DNA of 64,000 nucleotides from positions 434,001 to 498,000 of the forward strand of contig CAVXRG010000010.1 of NCBI GenBank assembly GCA_963764195.1, read 5' to 3'. Shown here piece by piece: positions 35,806 to 47,152 of the stretch. The notes beneath the pieces are model-generated. The model saw nothing but the letters and a program-made list of their open reading frames with translations, was not told where the DNA came from and ran no database searches. The translations under genes were made by a program, and so were the position numbers. Source of the DNA: JBDSSS01 sp963764195 (GTDB lineage Bacteria > Actinomycetota > Actinomycetes > Actinomycetales > Dermatophilaceae). Positions within the stretch are counted from its first letter, which is position 1, and each line of letters begins with the position of its first letter.

Positions 35806-35864
35806 TGAGGTGTTGACGCGCGATCAGCGAAACCGAGCAGACACGGCAAGGAGCAACACCCGGC

Positions 35865-38363
35865 ATGGCCCGACGCAGCACCCCCCCGACTCCCCCTGAG
35901 GACTTCGAGGAGAAGATCGTCGGCATCGACGTCGAGGAGGAGATGCAGAACGCCTTCCTCGAGTACTCCTACAGCGTCATCTACTCCCGGGCCCTGCCCG
36001 ACGCGCGCGACGGCCTGAAGCCGGTCCAACGCCGGATCCTCTACGGCTCGAACGAGCTCGGGCTGCGCCCGGACCGTGGCCACGTCAAGAGCCAGCGCGT
36101 CGTCGGCGAGGTGATGGGCAAGTACCACCCGCACGGCGACCAGGCGATCTACGACGCCCTCGTGCGGATGGCCCAGCCGTTCACCCTGCGCCTCCCGCTC
36201 ATCGACGGGCACGGCAACTTCGGCTCCCTCGACGACGGCCCCGCCGCGGCCCGCTACACCGAGGCGCGGATGGCGAGCTCGGCGCTGCTCATGGTCGGCG
36301 GGCTCGACGAGGAGACGGTCGACTACGTCCCCAACTACGACGACACGCAGTGGCAGCCGAGCGTGCTGCCCGCGGCCTACCCCAACCTGCTCGTCAACGG
36401 CGCGGCGGGGATCGCGGTCGGGATGGCGACGAACATGCCGCCGCACAACCTCGTCGAGGTCATCGGCGCGGCCCGGCACCTCATCGCCAACCCGACGTGC
36501 TCGCTCGAGGACCTGATGAAGTTCGTCCCGGGGCCCGACCTGCCCTGTGGCGGCCGGATCGTCGGTCTCGAGGGGATCCGCGACGCCTACCTCACCGGCC
36601 GCGGCAGCTTCCGCACCCGGGCGACGGCCCGGATCGAGTCGATCACGCCTCGCCGCAAGGGGATCGTCGTCACCGAGCTGCCCTACCTGATCGGCCCGGA
36701 GAAGGTCATCGAGAAGATCCGCGACCTCGTCCAGGCCAAGCGGCTGCTCGGGATCAGCGACCTCAAGGACCTCTCCGACCGGCAGAACGGCCTGCGCCTC
36801 GTCATCGAGATCAAGAACGGCTTCAACCCCGACGCGGTGCTCGAGCAGCTCTACAAGCTGACCCCGATGGAGGAGAACTTCGGCATCAACAACGTCGCGC
36901 TCGTCGAGGGCCAGCCCCGCACACTCGGCCTCAAGGACCTGCTGCGCGTCTACGTCGACTTCCGCACCGACGTCGTGCGGCGCCGGACCGCCTACCGGCT
37001 GCGCCGCCGGGAGGAGCGGCTGCACCTCGTCGAGGGCATGCTCGTCGCGATCCTCGACATCGACGAGGTCATCCAGCTGATCCGCGGCTCGGACGACACG
37101 GCGATCGCCCGGACCCGGCTGATGGAGGTCTTCGAGCTCTCCGAGGTGCAGGCGAACTACATCCTCGAGCTCCAGCTGCGCCGGCTGACGAAGTTCTCCC
37201 GGATCGAGCTCGAGACCGAGCGCGACGAGCTCCAGCGCGCCATCGAGGAGCTGCGCGCCCTCCTCGAGAGCGAGAAGCTGCTGCTGCGGCTCGTGTCGTC
37301 CGAGCTCGCGGACGTCGCCAAGTCCCACGGCACGCCGCGCCGCACCGTCCTGCTCGAGGGCTCGGGGGCCAGCGCTGCCGCCACCTCCGCGGCGCCGCTC
37401 GAGATCAGCGACGACCCGTGCTGGGTGCTGCTCTCCTCGACCGGCCTGCTCGCCCGCACCGGGAGCGCCGAGCCGGTCACCGCCGACGGGTCTCGCTCCA
37501 AGCACGACGCCGTCATCGGGGCGGTCGCCACGACGGCACGGGGCGAGTTCGGGCTCGTGACGAGCGCCGGCCGGATGGTGCGTCTCTCGGCGCTCGACCT
37601 GCCCACCCTCCCGCCGACCAACGGCGCGCCGAGCCTCTCCGGCGGCGCCCCGCTGGCGGCATACGTCGACCTCCCGCGCGGCGAGGAGCCGGTGACGATC
37701 GTGCCCATCGGCGAGGCGGCCCCGGTCGTCGCGCTCGGCACCGCCTCGGGCGTCGTCAAGCGAGTGACCCCGGACGCGCCCAAGGGCGGCGAGTGGGAGG
37801 TCATCAGCCTCAGGGCCGGCGACCGGGTCGTCGGTGCCGGCATCGCCGACCGTGACGACCTCGACCTCGTCTTCGTCACGAGCGACGCGCAGCTGCTGCG
37901 GTTCGCCGCGCAGGCCGTGCGTCCCCAGGGCCGCGGCGCCGGCGGGATGGCCGGGATCAAGCTGGCCGCCGGAGCCTCCGCCGTCTTCTTCGGTGTCGTC
38001 GACCCGTCGCGCGACGGGGTCGTCGTCACCTCGAGCGGCTCCTCGTCGGCGCTCCCCGGCACCGAGGGCGGCTCGCTCAAGGTGACCCCGTATGCCGAGT
38101 ACCCCGCGAAGGGCCGCGCCACCGGTGGCGTCCGGTGCCACCGCTTCCTGCGCGGCGAGGACACGCTCGTGCTCGCCTTCGCCGGCAACGAGCCGACCCG
38201 GGCGGCCGCGGCCAACGGGGTCCCGGTCGAGCTCCCGCCGGCCGACGGTCGGCGCGACGGGTCCGGCGTGGCCCTGACCGCGGTCATCGCCGCGGTCGCC
38301 GCGCCCCCTCCGGCGAGCGGCTCCGGGTCGACCGGGTCGCCGGAGACCGGACCCGACGCGTGA
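35865..38363 (+). CDS. parC: DNA topoisomerase IV subunit A (GyrA/ParC family)
   Basis: The breakage-reunion subunit of a type IIA topoisomerase, 832 residues, working with the ParE-like subunit at 45011-47152 to decatenate chromosomes. The catalytic tyrosine is in DDGPAAARYTEARM (about residue 129). The quinolone region reads GKYHPHGDQAIYDALVR, with Gln at the position of GyrA Ser83. The C-terminal beta-propeller is present but divergent and lacks an obvious GyrA-box, favouring topoisomerase IV over gyrase. The ATG at 35865 follows AAGGAG. The next gene starts inside the stop codon. Confidence 0.92.
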   Translation: MARRSTPPTPPEDFEEKIVGIDVEEEMQNAFLEYSYSVIYSRALPDARDGLKPVQRRILYGSNELGLRPDRGHVKSQRVVGEVMGKYHPHGDQAIYDALVRMAQPFTLRLPLIDGHGNFGSLDDGPAAARYTEARMASSALLMVGGLDEETVDYVPNYDDTQWQPSVLPAAYPNLLVNGAAGIAVGMATNMPPHNLVEVIGAARHLIANPTCSLEDLMKFVPGPDLPCGGRIVGLEGIRDAYLTGRGSFRTRATARIESITPRRKGIVVTELPYLIGPEKVIEKIRDLVQAKRLLGISDLKDLSDRQNGLRLVIEIKNGFNPDAVLEQLYKLTPMEENFGINNVALVEGQPRTLGLKDLLRVYVDFRTDVVRRRTAYRLRRREERLHLVEGMLVAILDIDEVIQLIRGSDDTAIARTRLMEVFELSEVQANYILELQLRRLTKFSRIELETERDELQRAIEELRALLESEKLLLRLVSSELADVAKSHGTPRRTVLLEGSGASAAATSAAPLEISDDPCWVLLSSTGLLARTGSAEPVTADGSRSKHDAVIGAVATTARGEFGLVTSAGRMVRLSALDLPTLPPTNGAPSLSGGAPLAAYVDLPRGEEPVTIVPIGEAAPVVALGTASGVVKRVTPDAPKGGEWEVISLRAGDRVVGAGIADRDDLDLVFVTSDAQLLRFAAQAVRPQGRGAGGMAGIKLAAGASAVFFGVVDPSRDGVVVTSSGSSSALPGTEGGSLKVTPYAEYPAKGRATGGVRCHRFLRGEDTLVLAFAGNEPTRAAAANGVPVELPPADGRRDGSGVALTAVIAAVAAPPPASGSGSTGSPETGPDA

Positions 38364-39379
38364 CCCAGTCGACCGGCGCCGCCCACCCCTCGACGAGCGG
38401 GCACGGCGCGCCGGACGTGCGGGCCTGCTCCGTGCTCTGGGACGACGACGGGACGAGCGCCTTCGGGACGGCGGCCCGCGCGAAGTTCTTCGTCCTGCTG
38501 GAGCAGCCCGGGCCCTGGGGCCGAGACGCCGCGCGGGAGTCCCACCTCGACCCGCAGGTCGGCGCCGAGCTCGACGCCCGGTGCTCGACCGGCGGAGGCC
38601 GTCTCATGCTGATCCGCCGCCCTGGCGGTCACCCGGCTCGGGACCGCCCCCACCGCGTACTCGTCGCCTGGACGGGCGGCGGGGCAGCACCGCCCGGGTC
38701 GTCGGGCCCGCCGGCCCCCTGGCTGCTCGGAGCCGACCTCGCCCACCCCGGCGAGCTCCTCACGATGGACTGGGCCGCCTTGGCGCGCGGCTCCCGCGGT
38801 CTCGTCGCCGCCTCACTCCCCGGCGCCGAGGAGGTCGACCCGACCCTGCTCGTGTGCACCAACGGTCGACGTGACGTCTGCTGCGCCGTGCGCGGCCGAC
38901 CCCTCGCCGCCGCCGCAGCGCGCCTGGCCCCCGGGCGGGCGTGGGAGGTGTCCCACACGGGCGGGCACCGGTTCGCACCGACCGCGGTGCTGCTGCCGTG
39001 GGGTCAGACCTACGCCCGGCTCGACGAGGAGTCGGTGGAGTGGGTGCTCGCCGCAGCCCTGTCCGGACACACCCCGCGCGAGCTCCTCGGCGCGACGCAC
39101 GACAGAGGTCGCTCGCCCCTGGCGCCCGACGCCCAGTGCGCGGAGTCCTTCGTGCGTGAGCAGCTCGGCGAGACGAAGCTGCGAGCCCTCAGCGCGAGCG
39201 AGGTGGAGACGGACGGTCTCGACGCTGCGACGACGGCGGCCCTGGTCTCCCACGAGGACGGCCGGACCTGGCTCGTGCACGTCCGGAGGGAGCAGGCCGG
39301 CCTGTCCCGACCGGAGTCGTGCGGCAAGAAGCCGGTGCCCGTCGTCGCCCGTCGCGCCACCGTCGTCAGCGCCACCTGA
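38360..39379 (+). CDS. Sucrase/ferredoxin-like family protein
   Basis: A 339-residue protein of the Suc/Fer-like family with a thioredoxin-like [2Fe-2S] domain. The cluster motif is seen in LLVCTNGRRDVCCAVRGRPL (about residues 165-185), followed by VSHTGGHRFAPTAVLLPWGQ, which is diagnostic. The GTG at 38360 overlaps the parC stop (GTGA), so the two are co-translated, although no functional link is known. It may bind iron-sulphur or act in redox reactions. A repeat-family hairpin starts four bases after its stop. Confidence 0.85.
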   Translation: MTQSTGAAHPSTSGHGAPDVRACSVLWDDDGTSAFGTAARAKFFVLLEQPGPWGRDAARESHLDPQVGAELDARCSTGGGRLMLIRRPGGHPARDRPHRVLVAWTGGGAAPPGSSGPPAPWLLGADLAHPGELLTMDWAALARGSRGLVAASLPGAEEVDPTLLVCTNGRRDVCCAVRGRPLAAAAARLAPGRAWEVSHTGGHRFAPTAVLLPWGQTYARLDEESVEWVLAAALSGHTPRELLGATHDRGRSPLAPDAQCAESFVREQLGETKLRALSASEVETDGLDAATTAALVSHEDGRTWLVHVRREQAGLSRPESCGKKPVPVVARRATVVSAT

Positions 39380-39382
39380 CCC

Positions 39383-39484
39383 GTCGAGTGCCCACTTCCC
39401 CCCGGCTCCCCCGTCGAGTGGGCACTTTCGCCCGTCGACCATCACTGCCCGCCGGCCGGGTGCGGAAGAAAGTGGGCACTCGAC
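39383..39484. repeat. Dispersed inverted-repeat element, copy 3 (three arms)
   Basis: GTCGAGTGCCCACTT at 39383-39397 is a perfect complement of AAGTGGGCACTCGAC at 39470-39484. A third copy, GTCGAGTGGGCACTTTC at 39413-39429, lies inside. The right flank TGGGGTCGTC matches that of copy 2. It lies between the convergent ends of the sucrase/ferredoxin-like gene and the TPR-protein gene. Confidence 0.9.
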
Positions 39485-39492
39485 TGGGGTCG

Positions 39493-40347
39493 TCACCAGG
39501 GTTTGGGGACGGCCGGCCCGCCTCCCTGGGGATCGCCACGGTCCCCGGTCCCCAGCTGCTCGTTTCGCTCGACGGTGTTGCGCCGCTGCAGCTCCTGGAG
39601 CAGGTCCTGCTCCTGCTGGCTCGGCGTGCGCTGCGGGTCCGGGGTCGGCTGCGGGGCCGGCTGGGGCTGGGGTGAGCCGTCGCCCGGCTGGGCGTCCGCG
39701 GTCGGCGGACCGGCGCTCTTGGACACCATCCGCTCCTGCGCGTCCTTCAGCTGCTGGCCGCTCCCCTCCCCCTCGGGGGTGTCGCACAGGGCCGGCCGCC
39801 CGTCGGCGATGGCCGTCCCTTTGGCGTAGAACTGCTGCCACTCGTCGGTGCGATCGGCCACCTTGGCCGCATCCCCGAGCGCCTCGTAGGTGAGGGCGAG
39901 ATTGACGCGCACCTTGCAGTCGTCGAGCCCGCCCTTGGGCACGAGCGCGAAGGCCTGCTCGAACGAGGGCCGTGCCAGCACGAAGCGGCCCCCGAGCACC
40001 GCCGCGTCTCCGAGCGCGAAGGGCGCGCGGAAGCGTTCGACGACGTCGACCCAGCCCTGCCGCTGCGCCCACGCGCTCATGGTCGGGCGGTCACCGGCGG
40101 TCCAGGCGGCCCGCGTCCGGTCGGCGACGAGGTTGAGCGTCACCAGCCGGAGCGCCAGCACGGCGACGAGGACGACGACCGGCGCCGAGGCGAGGAGCAG
40201 CCGACGCCGGCGGCGCCGCAGCCGCGGCGGAAGCGCGGGTCGACTCCGGGACCGGCGTCGACGCCGACGCGCCCGGTCGCTGTCGGCCGCCCCGGACCCG
40301 ACGGTCACGGCCTCACGGCGTTCGGGCGCGGTGGTCTCCGTCGTCAT
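39493..40347 (-). CDS. Membrane-anchored TPR-like protein of Bat-type operon
   Basis: A 284-residue protein. A very basic N terminus (RARRRRRRSRSRPALPPRLR) leads into one transmembrane helix (LLLASAPVVVLVAVLALRLV, about residues 50-70). Helical repeats resembling TPRs follow (KVRVNLALTYEALGDAAKVA), then a Pro/Gln-rich tail. The ATG at 40347 overlaps the upstream VWA gene stop. As the last gene of the MoxR-DUF58-VWA-VWA operon it corresponds to the BatC/BatE-type TPR partner. Its role, probably scaffolding of the VWA proteins, is inferred from that context. Confidence 0.75.
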   Translation of the reverse strand: MTTETTAPERREAVTVGSGAADSDRARRRRRRSRSRPALPPRLRRRRRRLLLASAPVVVLVAVLALRLVTLNLVADRTRAAWTAGDRPTMSAWAQRQGWVDVVERFRAPFALGDAAVLGGRFVLARPSFEQAFALVPKGGLDDCKVRVNLALTYEALGDAAKVADRTDEWQQFYAKGTAIADGRPALCDTPEGEGSGQQLKDAQERMVSKSAGPPTADAQPGDGSPQPQPAPQPTPDPQRTPSQQEQDLLQELQRRNTVERNEQLGTGDRGDPQGGGPAVPKPW

Positions 40348-41354
40348 GGAGTCTCCCTCCGTCTGCGGCGCATCGAGGCGAGGGCGGCAGAGCTCGCCCC
40401 GACCTCCCACACGGCGACGCCCGCAAGGACGAGCAGCAGCGGCCAGTAGAGCTCGCGGCGGGCCCGGACCTGCTCGGCCTGGATCTGTGGGCTCGTCCCG
40501 AAGCGGGCGAGGTCGATGCCGTCGACGGCGGGCGCGATCGGCTCACCCGAGGCGCGGTGGAGGTAGGGCAGACCCAGCTGGGTGCCGATCGCCGTGAGCT
40601 GGGTCTCGTCGATCATCGAGAGCGCGTCCTCCCCCGTCGTCGGGTCCCGGACGTAGGCCCCGGTGCGGTCGAACCGGGAGCGGTAGGTGAGCATCCGGCC
40701 ACCCTCGGCGGTGCCGTAGCCAAGCACGGCGCCTCCGTCGATCGCCGTGGCCGGCACCGTGAAGGGGGCGGGCGCCGAGCCGCTGGTCTGCTCGCCGTCA
40801 CCGAGGTAGTAGACGATCCGGGCCCGGTCCGGGTGCCGCTGCTCCGACTGGGCCAGCGCGGTGGTGAGGCGATCGTTGGCCTCCGTGACTGAGGAGCCCT
40901 GGGAGACCTCGGACGGCTCGGGCAGCAGGGTCTCGAGCGCGGCGCTGAGAGCGGTCGTGTCGGTGGTCAGGGGCAGCCGCACGCGCGCCGCCTGGTCGAA
41001 GGTGAGGATCGAGTAGCGGGCGCCCGGGAGCGCCGTGGCGATGGCGGCGATGTCGCGGCGCACCCCCGTCAGGCGCGGCACCCCGCTGCCGAAGTCCTCG
41101 GCGACGATGCTCGTCGTCGTGTCGACGACGAAGTAGACGTTGAGGTTCGCGGCCGAGGCCTCGGCGGTGTCACCCGGCACGGCCGGGCGGGTGGCGGCGA
41201 CGGCGAGCAGCAGGACGGCCGCGGTGCGGCGCCAGTGCGACCCACGTGACTCCCCCGGGGCCGACCGCGAGCTGGGGTTCCACCACACGGCGCAGAGGGC
41301 GCCGACGGCGAGCACGAGCAGCACCGGCCACGGGGCAACGGGCAGGAAGGTCAT
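40344..41354 (-). CDS. VWA-domain membrane protein (Bat-like), variant MIDAS
   Basis: A 336-residue protein with two N-terminal hydrophobic helices, a von Willebrand A domain and a C-terminal helix (LLLVLAGVAVWEVGASSAAL). The metal site reads FVVDTTTSIVAED, a DxTxS variant of the usual DxSxS, so metal binding may be altered. VYYLGDGEQTSG supplies the later Asp. The ATG at 41354 overlaps the neighbouring VWA gene stop, and the end overlaps the TPR gene. In such operons the VWA proteins are thought to be clients of the MoxR ATPase. Confidence 0.85.
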   Translation of the reverse strand: MTFLPVAPWPVLLVLAVGALCAVWWNPSSRSAPGESRGSHWRRTAAVLLLAVAATRPAVPGDTAEASAANLNVYFVVDTTTSIVAEDFGSGVPRLTGVRRDIAAIATALPGARYSILTFDQAARVRLPLTTDTTALSAALETLLPEPSEVSQGSSVTEANDRLTTALAQSEQRHPDRARIVYYLGDGEQTSGSAPAPFTVPATAIDGGAVLGYGTAEGGRMLTYRSRFDRTGAYVRDPTTGEDALSMIDETQLTAIGTQLGLPYLHRASGEPIAPAVDGIDLARFGTSPQIQAEQVRARRELYWPLLLVLAGVAVWEVGASSAALASMRRRRRETP

Positions 41355-42325
41355 GTCGACCACCTCCGGCCGGCGCCGAGCAGGCCGAGCAGGCCCACCC
41401 CGGCCAGCGTGATGGGGACGGCCGGGTTGTCGCTGTAGAGGGTGCGGGAGGCGGAGTCCATGAGGGTTGCCTCCTGCGCCTGGACGGCGTCCACGATGCC
41501 TTTGACGGCGCCCTCGTCGCCCATCGGGTAGTAGCGGCCCCCGGTCGCGGTGACGATCTGTCGCAGCTGCTGCGCCTCGGGGTCCGCACCCTCCTCCTCG
41601 GGGTTGAGACCGTAGACGCGGATGCCCTGGGCGGTCGCGAGGGCGCCGGCCTCGTCGACGGCAACGAGCGGCCGGCCGGCGAGGTGGTTGTCGGTGGCGA
41701 GCACGATCGACCGGGCCCGCGTCGTGTCGATCCGGTCGAAGCTCGACGCACAGGTCGCCAGCCCGTCACCGATGAGTGAGGTCCCCCGACCGTTGTAGGT
41801 CCCGGCAAAGAACGCGTCGAGGCCGGGGTCGCCCGACAGCGCCCGCGACGCGGTCTCGAGCTCGCCGTTGATGAAGTCGTAGTCGTCGGTGAGGGGGAAG
41901 ACGGTGGCGGCCGACGAGTTGAAGATGACGAGTCCGATCCGCTCGCCCTGGAAGCGCTCGACGAGCGTCCGGAACGTCGAGACGAGCGCCGCGTCATAGC
42001 TCGCCATCGACCCGGAGATGTCGAGACAGAGCATGATGTCGCGGTTGCGGGTCTCGGGAGTGTCCACCGTCGTGTCGAGGGGGCGGGCGGCTCCGAGGAG
42101 CGCGGCGCACGCCAGGAGTGACGCGCTCGTCGCGAGCACGGCGAGGCGGATCCGGTGGACGCGCAGCGCCCGCTGGTACTCGGGCAGCGCCGTCAGGCCC
42201 GATGAGTTCGCGACGGCGGCGGTCGCCCGGCCCCGGCGCACCCCCAGGGCCCGGTGCACGGCATACGCGCCGATGGCCGCCACAACCAGCCCGACGGACA
42301 GCACGAGGGGAAACTTCAGGTCCAT
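41351..42325 (-). CDS. VWA-domain membrane protein (BatA-like), canonical MIDAS
   Basis: A 324-residue protein: an N-terminal helix (LVLSVGLVVAAIGAYAVHRAL), a second helix near residue 65, a VWA domain with the canonical metal site MLCLDISGSMASYDAAL, and a C-terminal helix ending in RRW. The ATG at 42325 lies inside the end of the small membrane gene upstream. Together with the following VWA gene it gives one canonical and one variant metal site, as in Bat operons. Confidence 0.88.
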   Translation of the reverse strand: MDLKFPLVLSVGLVVAAIGAYAVHRALGVRRGRATAAVANSSGLTALPEYQRALRVHRIRLAVLATSASLLACAALLGAARPLDTTVDTPETRNRDIMLCLDISGSMASYDAALVSTFRTLVERFQGERIGLVIFNSSAATVFPLTDDYDFINGELETASRALSGDPGLDAFFAGTYNGRGTSLIGDGLATCASSFDRIDTTRARSIVLATDNHLAGRPLVAVDEAGALATAQGIRVYGLNPEEEGADPEAQQLRQIVTATGGRYYPMGDEGAVKGIVDAVQAQEATLMDSASRTLYSDNPAVPITLAGVGLLGLLGAGRRWST

Positions 42326-42798
42326 CGGGCCACCACCTCCTGGGCGACGGCCGCCGCCCCGTCGAGAGTGCGGGTGTCGCGGGGACCGAACTCGCCCGGG
42401 TAGAGCGTGCCGACGACGTCCGCGACGGGGGTGAGCCGCTCGCCCGACCCGGTCAGCTCGGTGAGCGTCATCGTCGGGGCCTCGATCCCGGAGACCTCCT
42501 GCACGAAGTGGCGCACGAGCACGCTGATCTGCTGGTGGCCGCGGCGTTGGGTGATCTCGCCCCGCTCGGCCCGCTCGAGGACGACCTCGATCTGGCGGCG
42601 GTAGTCCGAGCGGAGCCGGGTCAACCGGTCGGACGTGATCCGCGTGGGCACCCGGACGGGACGCGGGCGGGTCGACCAGAGCACCCACGCGTACCAGAGC
42701 GCGATGGCGAGCAGCGCCCCGATGCCCACCCACAGCCACCACGGCGCGTAGGGGTCCGGTCCGTAGAAGCCGGGCGGCGGCGGGTCAGCGGCGCGCAC
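42316..42798 (-). CDS. Small membrane protein of MoxR/VWA operon (DUF4381-like position)
   Basis: A 160-residue protein with a proline-rich N terminus (PPPPGFYGPDPYAPWW), one transmembrane helix (WLWVGIGALLAIALWYAWVL) and a soluble helical domain. The GTG at 42798 overlaps the DUF58 gene end by 14 bases and its own end overlaps BatA by ten. Position and topology correspond to the DUF4381/BatD-adjacent proteins of MoxR operons, but similarity is weak by eye. The function is unknown. Confidence 0.7.
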   Translation of the reverse strand: MRAADPPPPGFYGPDPYAPWWLWVGIGALLAIALWYAWVLWSTRPRPVRVPTRITSDRLTRLRSDYRRQIEVVLERAERGEITQRRGHQQISVLVRHFVQEVSGIEAPTMTLTELTGSGERLTPVADVVGTLYPGEFGPRDTRTLDGAAAVAQEVVARWT

Positions 42799-43669
42799 GA
42801 CGCTGCCTCTCGAGCAGGCGGAAGACCGCGTGGACGACCTCGCCCGTCGAGCCCACGCGCACGTGGCCGATGTCGCGCCGGTCGAGCAGCGCCGCCGTCG
42901 ACCGGACGCGGCGCTCGACGGCGGCCGCGTAGGCGGCGCGGACCCGTGGGTCGAGGCGGACCAGCGTGGGCAGCGACTGGGCGTCGGCGACGTCGTATGC
43001 CGTCCGCTCACCACCGATCGTCGTGGGGTCGGCGTCCTCGACCGTGATCCAGAGGATCTCGTGCTGGACGCGCAGGCGTCGGAGCAGCTCGTCGAGGTCG
43101 GGGTCGAGCTCGCGGTCGTCGGCCACGACGAGGAGCACGAGGCGACGACGGACGTTGCGGATGATCCACCGGAGCTGGGTGGCGAGGTTGCTCTGGTCAC
43201 CGGCCAGGGTCGTGGCCGCGTCGACCGCGCGCAACAGCAGCTCGAGGTGGGTCTCCGTGCCGCGCAGTGGGTGCGCGACCGTCGCGGTGGCGGTCCCCCG
43301 GACCAGCCCGATGAGGTCGCCGTGCCGCTGCGCGAGGTAGCCGACGAGGCCGGCCGCGTGGACGGCGACGTCCTTCTTGCTCTCGCCGCTCGTCGTGAGG
43401 GCGGCCATGCCTCGCCCGGTGTCGACGACGAGCATGAGGTTCTGCTTGCGCTCGGCGACGTAGCGCTTGACGAGGGGCGAGGTGTGTCGCGCGGTCGCCC
43501 GCCAGTCGATGTCGCGCACCTCGTCGCCCGGCACGTAGTCGCGCAGGTCGTGGTAGTCGAGGCTGCGGCCGTGGAAGACCGAGGCGTACTCCCCCTCGAG
43601 GAGGCTGCGCGACCGACGTCGGGCAGCGACGAAGAGCCGGCTCTTCACCTTCTGCAGCAGCATCGTCAT
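42785..43669 (-). CDS. DUF58 domain-containing protein
   Basis: A 294-residue DUF58 protein with the hallmark GRSLDYHDLRDYVPGDEVRD followed by IDWRATARH (about residues 34-62). A VWA-like fold follows with LMLVVDTGRGM in place of a MIDAS. It has no N-terminal membrane helices, unlike many DUF58 proteins. It lies directly after the MoxR gene (18 bases), the usual pairing. Its role is thought to be as adaptor or substrate of MoxR. Confidence 0.9.
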   Translation of the reverse strand: MTMLLQKVKSRLFVAARRRSRSLLEGEYASVFHGRSLDYHDLRDYVPGDEVRDIDWRATARHTSPLVKRYVAERKQNLMLVVDTGRGMAALTTSGESKKDVAVHAAGLVGYLAQRHGDLIGLVRGTATATVAHPLRGTETHLELLLRAVDAATTLAGDQSNLATQLRWIIRNVRRRLVLLVVADDRELDPDLDELLRRLRVQHEILWITVEDADPTTIGGERTAYDVADAQSLPTLVRLDPRVRAAYAAAVERRVRSTAALLDRRDIGHVRVGSTGEVVHAVFRLLERQRRARR

Positions 43670-43687
43670 GGCGGGTGACCGGTCCCG

Positions 43688-44890
43688 TCAGGGGGTCCGG
43701 ATCCCCCCGATCATCGCGTCGATGACCTCCTCGACGGGGACGTCGTCGGCCGCCGCCTCGAAGCCGAGGGTGACCCGGTGGCGAAGCACGCGGTGGGTGA
43801 GCGCCTTGACGTCGTCGGGCACGACGTGGTTGCGCCCGTCGATGAGGGCCCGGGCCCGGGCCGCGCTCGTGAAGGCGATGCTCGCCCGAGGGCTGGCGCC
43901 GAAGTCGACGTAGGTCGCGAGCCGGGGCTCGATGTAGTCGCCGGGGTGGCGGGTCACGTAGCTGATCCCGACGATGTAGTTGGTGATCGACGGGTCGATG
44001 TAGACCCGGCCGACGAGCTCCTGCAGGCGGCGGACGTCCGCCATCGAGACGACCGGCTCGAAGGACCGCTCGAGGATGCCTGAGTCGAGGCGGCGCAGGA
44101 TCTCCGCCTCCTCCGCCGGGGAAGGGTAGTCGAGGACGTCCTTGAGCATGAAGCGGTCCATCTGCGCCTCGGGCAGCGGGTAGGTGCCTTCTTGCTCGAT
44201 CGGGTTCTGCGTCGCGAGGACGATGAACGGGTCGGGCAGCGGGTAGCTGAGGTTGCCGATGGAGGTCTGGCGCTCCTGCATCGCCTCGAGCATCGCCGAC
44301 TGGGTCTTGGCGCTGCTGCGGTTGATCTCGTCGAGGAGCACGACGTTCGCGTGCACCGGACCGAGCTGGGTCTCGAAGGTGCCCTGGTGCTGGTTGTAGA
44401 CCTGGGTCCCGACGATGTCGCTCGGGAGCAGGTCGGGGGTGCACTGGATCCGGTGGAACCGGCCACCGACCGCGGTGGCGATCGTCTGTGCTGCCGTCGT
44501 CTTGGCCAGGCCCGGGACGCTCTCGAGGAGCACGTGGCCACCGGTCAGCAGGGCGATCAGCAGGGTCTCCTGCAGGCGGGCCTGACCGACGACCCGCGCC
44601 GCGAAGGCCCTGGAGATCGCGCCGATCCGATCACGGCACCACGCGAGGTCGTCGGACTCGAGGTGGGCGAGCCGTGGCACCGGGCCGCTCGGCGACGTCC
44701 CGTCGACGAGCCCCTCGACCATCCCCTCCACCAGCCCCTCGGCCGCGACGTCGTCGCCGGCGTGCTCGCTCTCGGCGTGCCCGCTGTCGGTCGTCGCGAC
44801 CCCCGGGATCTCGACGGCGAAGTGCGGCTCGTCACGTGCGGGACGGCCGCCATCTCGGTCCTGGTCGGTTCCCTCGGCGTTCACAGCCAC
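43688..44890 (-). CDS. MoxR-family AAA+ ATPase
   Basis: A 400-residue AAA+ chaperone-like ATPase of the MoxR family, first gene of the Bat-like operon. Walker A reads LLESVPGLAKTTAAQ (Ala before Lys, as usual for MoxR), Walker B VVLLDEINRSSAKTQSAML, and the sensor/arginine region TQNPIEQEGTYPLPEAQMDR is diagnostic. The first 90 residues are an acidic low-complexity extension with GLVEGMVEGLVDG repeats. The GTG at 44890 was chosen because GAGAGGGG precedes it; a second GTG six bases on is equally usable. Confidence 0.9.
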   Translation of the reverse strand: MAVNAEGTDQDRDGGRPARDEPHFAVEIPGVATTDSGHAESEHAGDDVAAEGLVEGMVEGLVDGTSPSGPVPRLAHLESDDLAWCRDRIGAISRAFAARVVGQARLQETLLIALLTGGHVLLESVPGLAKTTAAQTIATAVGGRFHRIQCTPDLLPSDIVGTQVYNQHQGTFETQLGPVHANVVLLDEINRSSAKTQSAMLEAMQERQTSIGNLSYPLPDPFIVLATQNPIEQEGTYPLPEAQMDRFMLKDVLDYPSPAEEAEILRRLDSGILERSFEPVVSMADVRRLQELVGRVYIDPSITNYIVGISYVTRHPGDYIEPRLATYVDFGASPRASIAFTSAARARALIDGRNHVVPDDVKALTHRVLRHRVTLGFEAAADDVPVEEVIDAMIGGIRTP

Positions 44891-45010
44891 CGTCGATCCC
44901 CTCTCGATGCCGAACCGGACGACGCGGGTCCGGTCCGGGACCACATGGTAAGCACGGCCCACCGACGGACGTCGGAGCCGATCCACAGCGACGCGGCGCC
45001 GCGCCCCCGT

Positions 45011-47152
<2,142 letters not shown>

